64,000 bases of DNA from positions 108,716,622 through 108,780,621 of the forward strand of contig NC_134570.1 in assembly GCF_050947875.1 (NCBI RefSeq). Direction: 5' to 3'. Below the pieces are notes generated by a model. The model was not told where the DNA came from, did no database searches, and was given only the letters and a program-made list of their open reading frames with translations. Below are positions 23,295-34,683 of this stretch, piece by piece. This DNA is from Dermacentor variabilis. Taxonomy: Eukaryota; Arthropoda; Arachnida; Ixodida; Ixodidae. Positions within the stretch are counted from its first letter, which is position 1. The number at the start of each line of letters is the position of its first letter. A program made the position numbers and the translations under genes.

Positions 23295-24625
23295 TTTAGG
23301 CTTAGCGGCGAGATTAGGCCTAATTATGTATGAGGCCGTTATGGTAACCGGCGCAGGCGTTGCGAGCAAAATACCGCCCCTATATTTATAACTTCGTGTT
23401 CGTGCGCGTGAAATGTCGCACGAGAAATGACCCTTCACTGGGCGAAGTCGTCTCTAAGAGGCCTTTCTAGGACTTCGCTGCACGAGTCCCAATAACTTTA
23501 TGTCTCTGCAAATGCCGCCTTTAAGGAATTTGATCTCGCATAGTCTCATCGCTTTCGCAGATATTCTAATTAAGCATAGTCTGAAAGATGTATCGGGTTA
23601 TTCGGCCACGTACGGAAACTTTTCAGTAAAGGAGCACTTTTATGGGAAGCAGATTTATGGAAATTCCATCAATATCCGAGAATAAAGGCAAAATGCTAGC
23701 CGTACCGAATCTTAGCCAAGAAATCCGAGGCAAAAATTCTTGCAGGTCCAACGCCGATATTAAGATCCGTGTGAAGAGAAGCTTCAGTCAAGCGATGTGT
23801 TTAATTCTATACAATTACTCTAGTGATTACTTCGATAATATGCAGCGTCCAACCTTGTGTAACCTTTGTTCGAACGAAAGAACCGTGCGCGCGAACCATG
23901 GCGAAGCGAGCGGCCGCGGCTCTAGGCATCGGCTTCACAGTGCGTCAGCATCTTTGACGGCGGCACACGGAAAGGAAGCGCCGTCGTCCCTGATAAGCGG
24001 TAGGGGGCTCGAAGCACGGTTGAGAGCACTGCAATACGATAGCGCATAAGCGCAGTCACGCGGTTTTATTTCATATTTCAAGGGCTTTCTTCAAACGCCC
24101 AAAAGATCGACACGCAGCATGTAGTACGTTGCCACAAAAAACAAATGGACTGGTTGTTTCTGAACCCCCTCTACAATGTAACGAAACGCGCTTGACACTA
24201 AAATGAATAAAAAAAGATTTTGAATAATTGATCTCAGTTGCTTAACTAAATAAGCGGAATATATAAATAATATGAGGACCGCCCCATGACGGCAAACCAT
24301 ATGTCGTTGGTTTGACCCAGCTGCGGTTAACTGTATTGTTTTTAATCCTTGGTCAAAATTGCGGGAAAACAGGCTAAATATATATATTCGCAAATATGTC
24401 GACTGAGTTAGTGACCGAAGCTTTGGCAGCACCCACACGAAGCCCGGGAAGCAAGTTTGTAAACAGGGATAAGGTGCCTCAAAAAAGCTGGCCAAAGTTT
24501 CGATAAGAGGACCTGTCTTCGTCAAAGGCTGATTTTGGAAACCCGGGAAGGTAAGCGAAGAATGATCTCGTGGGGGTGCACTAAAAAGCCAGAAAACCTA
24601 GCGTACTTCCTAGGGAATAACACAA
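23295..24625. other. Anonymous stretch
   Basis: No gene recognised. A 135-codon plus frame (23642-24049) and a 144-codon minus frame (24091-24525) have no recognisable domain. Confidence 0.3.
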
Positions 24626-24629
24626 ATTC

Positions 24630-24815
24630 TAACATGGAGCAGTGGGAGACAGAACTCACCAGCTTGGACCTAGAGGTGCAGCTAGCACTTCTGGATCAAG
24701 TCCGGCGGGCGCCTAAGGCCAGTGAGACCCTGGATATGGGGCCCCACTCATAATGCTCCACGCCCTGTCCTCGTCAACCCCCCCACCCTCCCACCCTTTT
24801 TAATGAAGTTTTCTT
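24630..24815 (+). mobile_element. 3' end of a non-LTR retrotransposon, plus orientation
   Basis: The plus frame reads EQWETELTSLDLEVQLALLD and QVRRAPKASETLDMGP before a stop, followed by a C-rich 3' UTR (caaccccccccaccctccc-like) and a (ttc)n-rich end. It is the same kind of C-terminus as family D but a different subfamily. The 5' part is missing. Confidence 0.6.
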
Positions 24816-27180
24816 CTTCTTCTACTTCGCTTTAAGTGAACTATTGAAACAATAAAACACTGTCAAAATAAGACCATCTGTCAGAAAAAGCAGAGAGGAA
24901 CAAAAAGATCTTGAGAGTAATGCAACAGAAGCTTGAACATCTGTCTTTTTAATGTCGTTTTCATGTCGGAAATGACAGCGTTGCATGGTAACACATCTCC
25001 CACCGTCGTAACTGCAACACTTCACGCGGTTCTCTCTGTCATATTGAAAAGTGCATGTCCGCTGTTCGAAGAGCACTAGATTAGAGATAAGAAGATGTAG
25101 AATAACTATTCAGCTCATTAAATAACTATACTGGCATTCTTTCTGCATGTACAACAGACCAGGTAACTTTGCACCGGCTTTCTTGTGAATGCGTGGAATC
25201 TGATCAATTACATGCGCCACTCTCGAGTCGTGCCCCAGTAACAAAGGACACGAATATCGCGTTCCAAAGACTACGCGACGCGTATAGTGCCGCCCTCAAT
25301 CTTACAAGCAAAGTACGAGCATACGGTCTTGTAGTGATATCGTTGTTATCTTAGGCGCACATCATGCGACCACTCGAGACTTTGTTTGAGAAGGGTCCCA
25401 CGAAAACGGTGGCCTCGAACAGAGCACATTGAGTAGGCATATTGTGTCATCCTACCTGAAATATCTGTACGGAAGTGAAAAGATTGTAAGGAGCAGCATT
25501 GCTCACATATCGGCTGCCATCGCTACAAAGCTGCTGCGATGTTGGATTTTGACTGGCCGATGAAGAAATGAGTATCAGAAGTAAAAAAAAAAAGCCGAGT
25601 AAAACAAATGAAGTGTGACAGCCAATGAAAACGAGTCTTCTAGGAAGCTATTCGCCCATCTCAATAATATCAGCGAATCCCGACGCTATCGTGAATGCTT
25701 TGTTCAAATACTGTGTCCCAACAAACGATAAAAAAAACTGCTTTGCAGTAATCAGCATTGTTCTCTTACAATAAGAACGTTCTCGCATTACAATCACACG
25801 ATATGTGCAGCAAACTGTCCCAGAATTGCTTAGTGCCTCATACTCTAAGTGTGCTTCTACGAAGCGACCACTTCGACGCCTGGTGCCTTCATTGGGCTCA
25901 TCCCAGTGCTGAAGTAATGTAGTCAAATGTCTGGCGCGTACGGGCAAACGACGGCACCCTTCTTTCTTTAACAAGCATTTCCGTGAACCAAAAGGGCTCA
26001 CGAGAGAGACAGTCACTTGTGTACTCATAACAAAAGCCTGAAGACCTGGCCCTGTGTTAGTGTCGTGTGAGACTCTATTCCCTCTCCGCTGTACACCTAG
26101 TAGACGACCGCAACATCGATTACCACTAAGCCGCTCACCTGTCCCACCTGTAGCGTCTTGCGCATTTCTTCGCGCAATGCGCCTGCTGGCCTCGTGGGGA
26201 CGGAAAATTAGCTGAAAAGTGGTGCGCACCCTCGAAGTGGTGGAAAACGCAATAATTCACTAGTTCACTAGTCGCGCCTAGTTCACTCGGCGTAGTATCG
26301 CATTGCATTGTTTTTCTTGGCATTGTTTTCACCTTCACTAACAGTTAAAGATTGGCTGACCGAGCCAGCCAGTAACGTTTTCCAGGAACCACTAACTGTA
26401 ATAGAAAAACGCATTCCAAGTGCCATTTTTCTTCCTCGTGACGGCTGGGACGCTTCATGTGAGGAAAGTTGGCAAGCGGGCATCGACTGGCTGTGCGCAG
26501 GCGACTAAATTTGTGTGCTGCAGGCACGCCATGACAGTGCTTTGCATACTGAAATCTGATTCCAAACCACTATTTAATAAATTCTTTATTGAAACCACAA
26601 TTACTTACGAATGGGGTGTACGAATTTCACACATCATTTCCTCAACCCGCTTCTTCGATTCCTGCACATAATGGGTGCACTTGTCTCCTTAGCTCTTCGG
26701 TATCTCCTACGCGGCGACTAAGGCCGTGTAAGCATTACAGTCTACTGTGATCTCCAGCTTGTGCAAACGCCTACAGCAGTTCCTGTTTTAAGCTTCCTTT
26801 GCCTATGTTCCCGGGAATTGGCGTGGCTGGTCAGTGTTAGGTGTCTCGCCTACTAAACTAGGTTCCATTGGCAGTCTAATAGTAACCTGGGCCGTCCCTG
26901 GCAGACAATGTAATCAAAGTGGCGCCGATCCCGTAGACTGCAATCAAAGTTGGCGACTTGGGCCGATTCTGACTCACAGTAGGCGATATGTTCCCTCGCC
27001 AGATATTTATTATGGTTAATAATGCCAGCTGATGATGTGTGCACTGCAGTAATAGTAATGTTATTGCATGATAATCGCTAAGATGTAGAATATGAACCTA
27101 GATTATTTGCCTCTTTCTCTAGGTTTGGCATCGGTGTCTCGCTGAGTAAAAGTAGCGCGTTGTCGAGATTCGGCGTTAGT
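24816..27180. other. Anonymous stretch with one 193-codon frame
   Basis: The minus frame 25648-26229 is the longest open frame in this part (193 codons). It has no domain, signal peptide or membrane segment that I recognise, and no neighbouring exon pattern. Chance or decayed repeat is more likely than a gene. 26870-26960 repeats a short gcaatcaaagt(t/g)gg(c) motif twice. Confidence 0.3.
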
Positions 27181-27539
27181 TGCATGAGCTGGAAATAAAA
27201 TAGTTGCCGGCATCACGCGTCTCCTTGCGCAGTATTTAACTCAAATGATTCAAGAAAGCTTCGCCTAACGTAGACGCCAACAAATGCGCCAGATCTGCCG
27301 TATTCTTTTAGGTAGGTTGTATTAAATGTGCTTTAACTGGAGAGGTTGGAAGTAGTACGCCTTCGACTACTGAATTTCACTTATCCGAAAAAATATTTGC
27401 TCTAAAATAAATAAATAGTCAAAATACTAATCAAAAATCAAAAGAATACCTTAGCGCATATACACTCGCACTTACGGGAATGAAAGAAAAAAAAAATGAC
27501 CAAGTCTTTCCCTACCGCAAAAGGGGGGTAAGCGAAGCT

Positions 27540-27790
27540 CGCCCTGCGTGCACCTGACCTTCGTCATGGTTAAGTAACCCACAGGTAACGGTGCCGGATT
27601 GCTTCGGCCTCCCGCTCCCTCAGCTCGGGATCTTCTCGTTGCTATCGGATGGTCTGGGCTCGGGCGGCTTTAACAGCTGGATCGGCGCGTTGATGGCGAG
27701 CCCTTTCAAAGGCGAGTTCTCGCCGCCGCTCGTCGAAGGCTGCCAGCGTCTCGGGGGACGAACAACACGTGGACGTCCAATTCGTTTTCT
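27540..27790 (-). pseudogene. Second Arg/Glu-rich repeat-encoded fragment
   Basis: Minus translation of about 27600-27760 gives DERRRELAFERARHQRADP, AVKAARAQ, a stop, and QREDPELREREAEA, the same style as 14978-15271. Frame is broken. It supports these being two copies of one mobile-element coding region. Confidence 0.4.
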
Positions 27791-29081
27791 GAGAATGAAC
27801 TGAACGGAAACGAAGCTGGCGCAGAAGCGCGCATGAAACTCTTTCCTGCCCTTTTCCTCACCGGCGAAGCGAAACGGCTCTGATCCGTTGCGCGCCTGGC
27901 GTGAGCGCGCGCCTATGCAGCTGGAATCCTTGCTAATGACTCACGCTCCGGCGCCGGCTCAGCTGTCAACTCATCAAACCGCCCTTTCCCACAGCTGCTC
28001 TGCTCTGGGAGCAACTGTGTTTTTGCATGACCACAACGCCACCGAAACTTCTGAGCCAATACAAGCTTCGCTTGATAACAAACGAAACATAACAACGAAG
28101 GCGACTCACCGCACGAAGTCGTTCCTATTTCTCTTTCTTTTTTACCTCGCGTTTCTTTTTACGCCCATTCTGTGCCACCTCCGTCCAGAGTATCAAATAG
28201 TAGCTCACATCTGGTTTACTTCCCTGGCTTCTATTTTTCTCTCCATCTCTCCTACAAAATGACTAATACCAAAGTCGCCTGGTAACCTTGAAGTTATAAA
28301 ATCACTGTGATAATTAACGCTACGTTTTGTAACAGTGATCGAACTAGGTACTGCCATCTCAGCAGACGCCGCATGATCTCCTACCGGTGTTTGTGGTTGC
28401 TGAAGGGTCCGTTCTGTCAAGTGTAGCTTGCTCCAGATATCAAGAGGCTTCGAGCCCTTGCAATGGTCAGAAGCTGGCACGATGGTTTGTATAGACAGCA
28501 TCTATCGGATGCGTATCCGAATAAGGAGAGATCGAGAGCACCGGTGTGGGCCAACCATAGTAGGTGAATAGGGTGAAGTTGTGAATGTTGATATAAGCAC
28601 CTAAGTTTTACACGCTTTACTATAGTATGGCTGTGTCGTTACCAGTCCATGCGTAATCGCCGTTGCACTTAGCTACGCGCATCGAAGCACCGTGTGGTTT
28701 GTGACTGACAGCTTTTCTCTTTTTTCTTTCCTACCATCTCTTCGAAAGCTCCTGCAGAAAGGTCCTCGTTTTTTTTTTTTTTACTGTGTCTGCGGCTGGT
28801 GGATAGCCGGCCAACTATCTTTTATCCATTGTGTTGAGTAACCATGCCAGCACGCCAGATGGAGTGGCCCGTCGTGCCACTGTCCAGGTTGGTATTGATG
28901 ATTTTTCCTTTTTTTTTTGCAGCGTTAGCTCGTATCCAGCTCGCGCTAGCACAACATTCATCATATAGTCCTTATCCTTGTCAGTGACGCGGGTGACCAT
29001 AGCGCCACCACAGGATCTCCAGCTTTGGTCTGCAGCGCCATCAAAGAAAGAAAAAAAAAATGTTGACGAGTGTCACCTCTC
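27791..29081. other. Anonymous stretch
   Basis: No gene recognised. Poly-T tracts near 28770 and 28910; frames are short. Confidence 0.3.
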
Positions 29082-29353
29082 TACACTCTTAAAAAGGTTT
29101 ACACCATTTGGGGTGTACCTCGTCCCACAACAATACTCGTAATCTGCCTTACTTGCGTTTCCTTTCTTGAAAACTCTGTGCTCGCTACTTTCCTGTCGAA
29201 AATGCTGTGTCATGCTGATAACGCGCATGCCGTTCGCGACCTGGAGGTGCCGGGCGCGCAGCGCTAACGAAAGGAAATGCGGGCAAGATAGATGACGATT
29301 ATCGTTGTACGACAAATATACACCCCAAAGGGTGCAACTGTGTTAAGAGTGTA
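29082..29353. mobile_element. Hairpin MITE with TACACTCTTAA termini
   Basis: The left end tacactcttaaaaaggttta and the right end gttaagagtgta are inverted repeats; the match continues with accatttggggtgt (left) and acaccccaaagggtgc (right), about 37 bases in all. The 272-base element is non-coding. I know very similar termini from tick MITEs. TA flanks may be the target duplication (Tc1/mariner-like), which is inference. Confidence 0.78.
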
Positions 29354-29650
29354 TCTAAATTTATACTCAACATTTAATAGTGTCCCTCATATTGAATCTG
29401 TACTTACACACCTGGTGATCTCTCCCCTGGGCTCTTTATGCAGGAAAACTGAGTCTGTTCATTCCGAACATTCTTATTTATACTGTCGCTGTCTTACTAC
29501 AAAAAGAAGTGTTCTTGAAGGCCCGCTTCGTACGTTTTGTTCGAACTTAAGAATTTTAGCGTTACTCTCCCTTTGAGCCTCGGCCCTAGGTTTTAGCAAC
29601 AGGGATGTATTTGACGTAGTTTGTTAGTTTCTTCAAGCTACAAAGCGTTT

Positions 29651-29892
29651 ACCCGCCGTGGATGCTCAGCGACTATGGTGTTAGGCTGCTTAGCACGAGG
29701 TCGCGGGATCGAATCCCGGCCACGGCGGCCGCATTTCGATGGGGTCGAAATGCGAAAACACCCGTGTACTTAGATTTAGGTGCACGTTAAAGAACCCCAG
29801 ATGGTCAAAATTTCCGGAATCCTCAACTACGGCATGCCTCATAATCAGAAAGTGGTTTGGCACGTACAACCCCATAATTTAATTTTTTTTTT
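29651..29892 (+). mobile_element. Ruka-type SINE, full length with target duplication
   Basis: Complete head, body and A/T-rich tail, with the same landmarks as the copy at 19919. An 11-base perfect target duplication, acaaagcgttt, lies at 29640-29650 and 29893-29903. Confidence 0.92.
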
Positions 29893-29932
29893 ACAAAGCG
29901 TTTGCCCCATATTTAGGTTGCAGCTCCTATAA

Positions 29933-30644
29933 GCGCCCGTTCCTGCTGTGAGCGTCGGCGTTCCTCTGCGTCGGCGGCGTAACCGAGCGAACGAACAGAG
30001 CGAAGAATGAAAGAGTGAACGCGGAGCGCAGCGGGGGTGAAAAATTCACTGACGATTACCATACGCCCTAGTACGAAATTGGAGCGCGGCTGTATGAGTG
30101 TTTTCATTTCGCGGTATATTAAGGCAAGTATTTTGATAGAGACACGTAGCAGAGCCGATTGGCTATCGTCGAAAATCAGATCTGTGGGTCAAGCGCGTCG
30201 GCTTTTATACATGACTCGTCGAAGATTCCAGTGTAATCGCTGGTGCCGCATGGCTTCCAGAAAGTACTAAACAAATCGTGTCGAGCATGCAGTCAGATTA
30301 CAAAACGATCGCAAACCATGACAATCGAAAGAAGCGTGAACGAGACCAAACCAAGCAAACCAAACAAGCACGAGCGAGAGCTGACGCGAGCAGACGATAG
30401 TACGAAACGAGCGGTCAGGCTGAGACCAGTTACGAGTACGCGTCGCGCGGTTGGTCGGGTCCGCATGACACTAGTTTTCCACGCGCACGTCACTTAAGGG
30501 GCTGCTCTCATTCATCTCCGCCGTTCGCGGCTCGCGTCTTTCATATCCCGCTGCGCATTCGCTCTTTCATCTTTCGCTGTGCTCGTTTGCTCGGTTACGC
30601 CGCCGACGCCGACGCTGCCGATGCTTGCCGCAGGAACGGGCGCC
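29933..30644. mobile_element. TAA-flanked TIR element (Harbinger-like MITE)
   Basis: Left end gcgcccgttcctg and right end caggaacgggcgc are inverted, and the match extends about 95 bases inward with gaps (cggcggcgtaaccgagc / gctcggttacgccgccg). Both sides carry TAA (29930-29932 and 30645-30647), as expected for the 3-base TTA/TAA target of PIF/Harbinger elements. No coding part is recognised. Confidence 0.75.
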
Positions 30645-30647
30645 TAA

Positions 30648-31374
30648 TGGTACGTTCACACTGAGGAATCCGGCGTCTACAGCGAATGGAATTCTCCTGC
30701 CGCCGAAAATCGCGTAGTTCACACTGCTTGCGGACCGCGCCACCGGAAAGAATTACAGCGCCATCTGCCCCATAAAGTGCTAACCTCCAATCAAGCGCCG
30801 GATATCCCGGATGTTCGCGCGGCTCGAAATTGCGCAGTTGTCTCCGCTCGCGTCGAGTTCGTGTGTTTATGTTGCGCGTCTCCACCATTACTTGGAAAGA
30901 CAATGATGAACCCCGAGCAAGAAGAGGCAGTACTGCTCGGCCTGTTGGCAAGCACCTTTCTGGCGATGCATGACGCGCAGAAGCATTCGCCGAAGCTCGC
31001 GACCGATCTTGTGCCAGAAGTCGTCCTTCAGCACGTTGTCTTTGTGCTTCAAGTGGCGCTTATCGTAGAGGACTGGGTGGTTGCGCACCAGTTCGATGAG
31101 CATTTCGGATGTGGATGTCGCGGCGAACTTTGATGACTGCGACGACTGCGACATGACGTGAGACTCGGCCGCCATCTTTGGAAGTTCTGTTTCGCGCTCC
31201 CCGATTGGTCAGCGCTGCGCGGCGGCGAGGCAATCCGGCGGCAGCTGCCGCAAAAATCGGTTCGGGAGCGATCGGCGCGGAAGGGGCTATTCCGGCGGAT
31301 CTCGCCGCCGCCGAACTGGGTTCCGCCGAACTGGGCGCCGCTCCAGACGCCGAATGTCTCAGTGTGAATGGGGC
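30648..31374. mobile_element. Internally deleted PIF/Harbinger-type transposon
   Basis: TIRs of about 40 bases: left tggtacgttcacactgagg...ggcgtctacagcg, right cgctccagacgccg...ctcagtgtgaatgg. TAA lies on both sides (30645-30647 and 31375-31377). Inside, a minus-strand MADF-domain frame (30888-31175) overlaps a plus-strand frame from ATG 30904 (MNPEQEEAVLLGLLA), which may be the start of the transposase. Harbinger elements often carry a transposase and a divergently placed MADF/Myb-like DNA-binding protein; here most of both is deleted. Confidence 0.75.
30888..31175 (-). CDS. MADF-domain protein of a Harbinger-type element, truncated
   Basis: An open frame of 95 codons from ATG 31175. After a Ser/Gln-rich start (MAAESHVMSQSSQSS) it reads MLIELVRNHPVLYDKRHLKH, KDNVLKDDFWHKIGREL, the first two-thirds of a MADF DNA-binding domain (the LVRxHPxLYD start and the conserved Trp are visible). 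From about residue 66 the sequence no longer fits the domain, because an internal deletion joins it to the antisense of the opposite frame. It is therefore a truncated transposon protein. Full MADF proteins of such elements are usually 200-300 residues. Expression and function are doubtful. Confidence 0.6.
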   Translation of the reverse strand: MAAESHVMSQSSQSSKFAATSTSEMLIELVRNHPVLYDKRHLKHKDNVLKDDFWHKIGRELRRMLLRVMHRQKGACQQAEQYCLFLLGVHHCLSK

Positions 31375-31377
31375 ATA

Positions 31378-33235
31378 AGAGCTGCGCTCTAAACAGTAAC
31401 CTCCCGCGGCCGCGAGAGCGAGGATAACGCGAGGAGGAAAGCGGGGGAGGAAGCTGCAGTGAAAGCATGAGGCGGAAAGCGGAGGAGGAGTGGATAGGAA
31501 ATGGCCCGCGCGTGCGCTGAGTTGCCGGAGGCCACGGCACCAGCAGCCGCGTGGGGGATCTCATCTGCGCTTCCCAGATGGGGCCAGGGTGGCGTGAGCT
31601 GGGGAGGGCTGCGCTCGTCCGTTGCGTCAGCCGCTGAGGTCAGCCCGCGGCACCAGCGTGTGTGACGGGGGTCACTGCTCCTGCAAGGGGAAAGTAAGGC
31701 TCGATGTGCCGCTCCCTTGGGTGTTGTCGCCGCTGACACTGGTGGCACGACTTCCCTGCGACGAAAGGCCGCTCTCGTCGTTGATGGAACGAAAGCGTGA
31801 GAAGAAAAGCGTAGTGCCGCGCAAGACGGGCTGTGCGACGACGATGGCTACGATATGGCGCCAGAGTAGCGCGCATCGTCTGTATGCAAACAAAACGCTG
31901 CATGCGCGGAGCATGCAGCGCGGTCTGCGGCGGCTGCCGTGAATCGCGCCCCCGCGTCACCCACGCGCTGCCTCTCGCGATCTCCCAATTAGCGTGGCGG
32001 TGACGCCAGACTTCGCTCCGTTTGCAATGTGCGGCACAAAACAGATCGTCTGCGGCAGCGTTCTTTTCCTAATATAAACCGTGAACCTATACGATCGTAA
32101 TACAAGATACTGACGCGCGAAATCAAAACACGTATAGAGCGGCGTTCACATTTCGCATGAGCGAGTATCGTAAACAACGGCGAATTTCTTTTTCGGCTTT
32201 CTTCACCGTCCCTCTTATACTTTCCTGAATTATTTTCGGAAGGAATTGTTAAATGAACCTGCTTACTATCTCTTTGAAATGTAATTGCCCAGTGATTAGA
32301 CTATTCTTTTGTTTTTCGTTGTCTTCGTTTCATTTCTGTGCTCATTATTATCACCGTGTTTTCTACAACCCCACAATTCTCATCCCATCCGCCACTGCAG
32401 GTACGTGCCGCGGTTAAGTTGATCATCGCCTTTATATTTATCAGCGCTCATAATAAAGTTATGTACAGTCTTTGATGTATTACGTGATAGTGAGGGCGCT
32501 TGGGCGATGGCAAATTATCGGAAGGATATAGTGTACGGAATGTGCGACAGCGACAGTATGGCGTGTATTCGATGCGGCAACACATCGCATAAGTGCAGAC
32601 GTTACAGTTTACGGGTCCGCGGAAGCAAGGTCGTTGTCGGTGAGTCGGTCCATCGCGCAACCAGCTTTTCTGGCGGGCAGCCTGCATCCACTGGCGGCCT
32701 ACAGAGGTGTAAATTAGTCCTGACCAAGGACGACGCAGCGAATCAGATGGGTCCTCGTTTTCCTTTGCGCGTTTCGCGGGCAACTCAAGAAGTGAAGCTA
32801 ACCGCCGAAGCTTACGAACCACACCTTACGTAACGCGGACGAAGCGCAGTGTAATCTGTATCTGTCGATGGCGATTACGAAGCGACCGACGCGGCGCGAA
32901 CGATGTGAAGAGAGAGGGAGAGGGCCCCACGAGCTGAGGGACGATTACTTGTTTATTTTTTGCCTCATTACCTGTTTAGATCGGATGTCGTCGAGTCTCG
33001 GAGAGGAGCCCCCTTATCCGAATCGCACGTGGCTGTCCACTCGGAGCCGCGATCCGCGGTGTATTCGTTCTCGGCGTGGGAGGAGAGGTTGCTGCCTCTA
33101 TCGGCTGCCTTCGCGCGCGCATATCGGCTCCTGGGAAGGAGGAGCACCTGCGATTATCTGAGGGGCAAAAACCTCGCGTCCGCCTGCGCGCGGTCTCAGC
33201 TGTCTCCGGGTGACGCCAGCGCACGTGCTAGCGCC
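31378..33235 (+). promoter_or_regulatory. GC-rich 5' region upstream of Tdc exon 1
   Basis: This stretch lies between the Harbinger-type element and the proposed first coding exon. 31390-31980 and 32860-33230 are GC- and CpG-rich, with an AT-rich piece at 32190-32500. It probably holds the promoter and 5' UTR if exon 1 is real, but I cannot place a TATA box, initiator or upstream exon. 31870-31930 has a small palindrome (ctgcatgcgcggagcatgcag). Long frames in several registers here look like a by-product of GC content. The promoter role is inference from position only. Confidence 0.25.
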
Positions 33236-33323
33236 ATGAAGCCCCTGGAGCTCCTCTTCAACCGGCTGCACTGCCTGATCAAGATCGACGCCCGAAATGA
33301 GGAGGCACCGCCGGACGTTCTCG
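33236..33323 (+). CDS. Tdc: Tyrosine decarboxylase, coding exon 1 (N-terminal extension)
   Basis: Proposed first coding exon. The ATG has a purine at -3 (gcgccATGa) and the frame runs 29 codons (starting MKPLELLFNRL, ending PPDVL) plus one base before a strong donor, g|gtgagc, at 33324. That single leftover base joins the two leading bases of the exon at 55902 to make an Ala codon, and the frame then stays open into the decarboxylase domain. The segment has a hydrophobic/basic start and an acidic end; I recognise no domain and no clear signal peptide. The frame is also open upstream to an ATG at 32960, so a longer start cannot be excluded. The surrounding 2 kb is GC-rich, as expected for a 5' end. 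The link across a 22.6-kb intron rests on phase and frame only, so this exon is less certain than exons 2-5. Confidence 0.5.
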
Positions 33324-34490
33324 GTGAGCCGAAGCCCGCCGCGAGTTCGCAGCGGGCTGCTTGAGTCGGCAACGGTCGTCTTTTCAGCCACAGAGACAGT
33401 TATACGTACCACGTCCCACCCTCACAATCCTTGCCGTAACGGCTGCGTCAGAACAGCCTGCTCTGGCACCCATAAACTTAAGATCCGGTCACTCCAGTTT
33501 GAGGAGCAACATAAATCGTTCCTACGTTTGTCACGCTCGTATCAAAATCGGCTTATTCCGTAGCTCCAAAAAAGGCCCCCAACAATCTCGAGACACCGTA
33601 AGGATTTCGCTGCTTCCAGTGAATTGCTCCAACACCATGCACCCCTACTCACGACCTGGCAACCCCTGTCTTACGACGCATGGGTGTTTGCAGAAGTAAC
33701 GCTCAAGCTGGGTCCTCTTTTGAAGGCCGCTGTGCACTGCTCGTTCAAAGGGAACACCCGCAGATATGACTGACATTTTCGTGTGGATCCCAACATGCAA
33801 GTTCATGAATATTCCTCCACGTTGCGGGTTTCCTAATGACTCACTTGTTCAATAAATGTTTTAGCGCTTCAAGTTCGCGATTAACTGGCCCTTGCGCAGC
33901 AGCCACATGCTGAAATTTTGGTCGGCTCATACGGTGAGGCAAAAGACACGGGAAGGCGCTAGCGCCATACTTCGATCCCGGGACCAGAGCGGCAGTTTCT
34001 TGAAGGGCGCTGCTTTATGGCTGAGGAACCAGTTCGCAGCTAGACGTGTGCTACTTCCGCTGCATTCCAACAGTCGCTCTCATCGCATTAGTACTGCTTT
34101 GTGCAACGATGCTCATTGGCGACACGAGCGACGTAACAGTACTCTCTGGTGCTCCGTAGAGAAACTAGTCATCGTGTGCTGCATGTGCATGAATCTTTTG
34201 TAAGGATCGCACTGCGCCATATCACTGGATTCTTCTTGCAAGGCAGAGTGCGCACAGCATATTATTCCGACCTTTTAGCGGCCCTGCAAAAAGGAGAGTC
34301 AATGTGTGTTGCTTTAGAGCTTGTTGTCACGCCATGAACTGTAAAAACTAATCTCCAGGGTGTCCTTTGGTGGAAACGATATGAAGCTTAGCGAGAGAGG
34401 GAGAGAAGTATGGCAACAGACTGTCCAGTTTATCGTCAGAAGCATTCTTCACAGTGACAGAACATGTGTGCAACAAGACCGCAGGGCAAA
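33324..34490. other. Start of Tdc intron 1, anonymous
   Basis: Follows the donor of exon 1. No repeat or gene recognised; frames at 33297-33699 and 33892-34203 have no domain. Confidence 0.35.
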
Positions 34491-34683
34491 GTGAGTGAGT
34501 GAGTGAGTGAGTGAGTGAGTGAGTGAGTGAGTGAGTGAGTGAGTGAGTGAGTGAGTGAGTGAGTGAGTGAGTGAGTGAGTGAGTGAGTGAGTGAGTGAGT
34601 GAGTGAGTGAGTGAGTGAGTGAGTGAGTGAGTGAGTGAGTGAGTGAGTGAGTGAGTGAGTGAGTGAGTGAGTGAGTGAGTGAG
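34491..34683. repeat. (GAGT)n microsatellite, about 193 bases
   Basis: Nearly perfect array of some 48 tetramers. It directly abuts gacaactttattcgg, the minus-strand polyadenylation region of a LINE 3' end (next entry), so it is probably an expanded retroposon tail. The Ser-Leu-Thr-His repeat frame across it is an artefact. Confidence 0.95.

Noticed and set aside
31049..31960. Several 100-170-codon frames upstream of Tdc as coding exons
   Set aside because: They overlap in different registers and strands in CpG-rich DNA and partly cover the Harbinger TIR; no domain or splice support.
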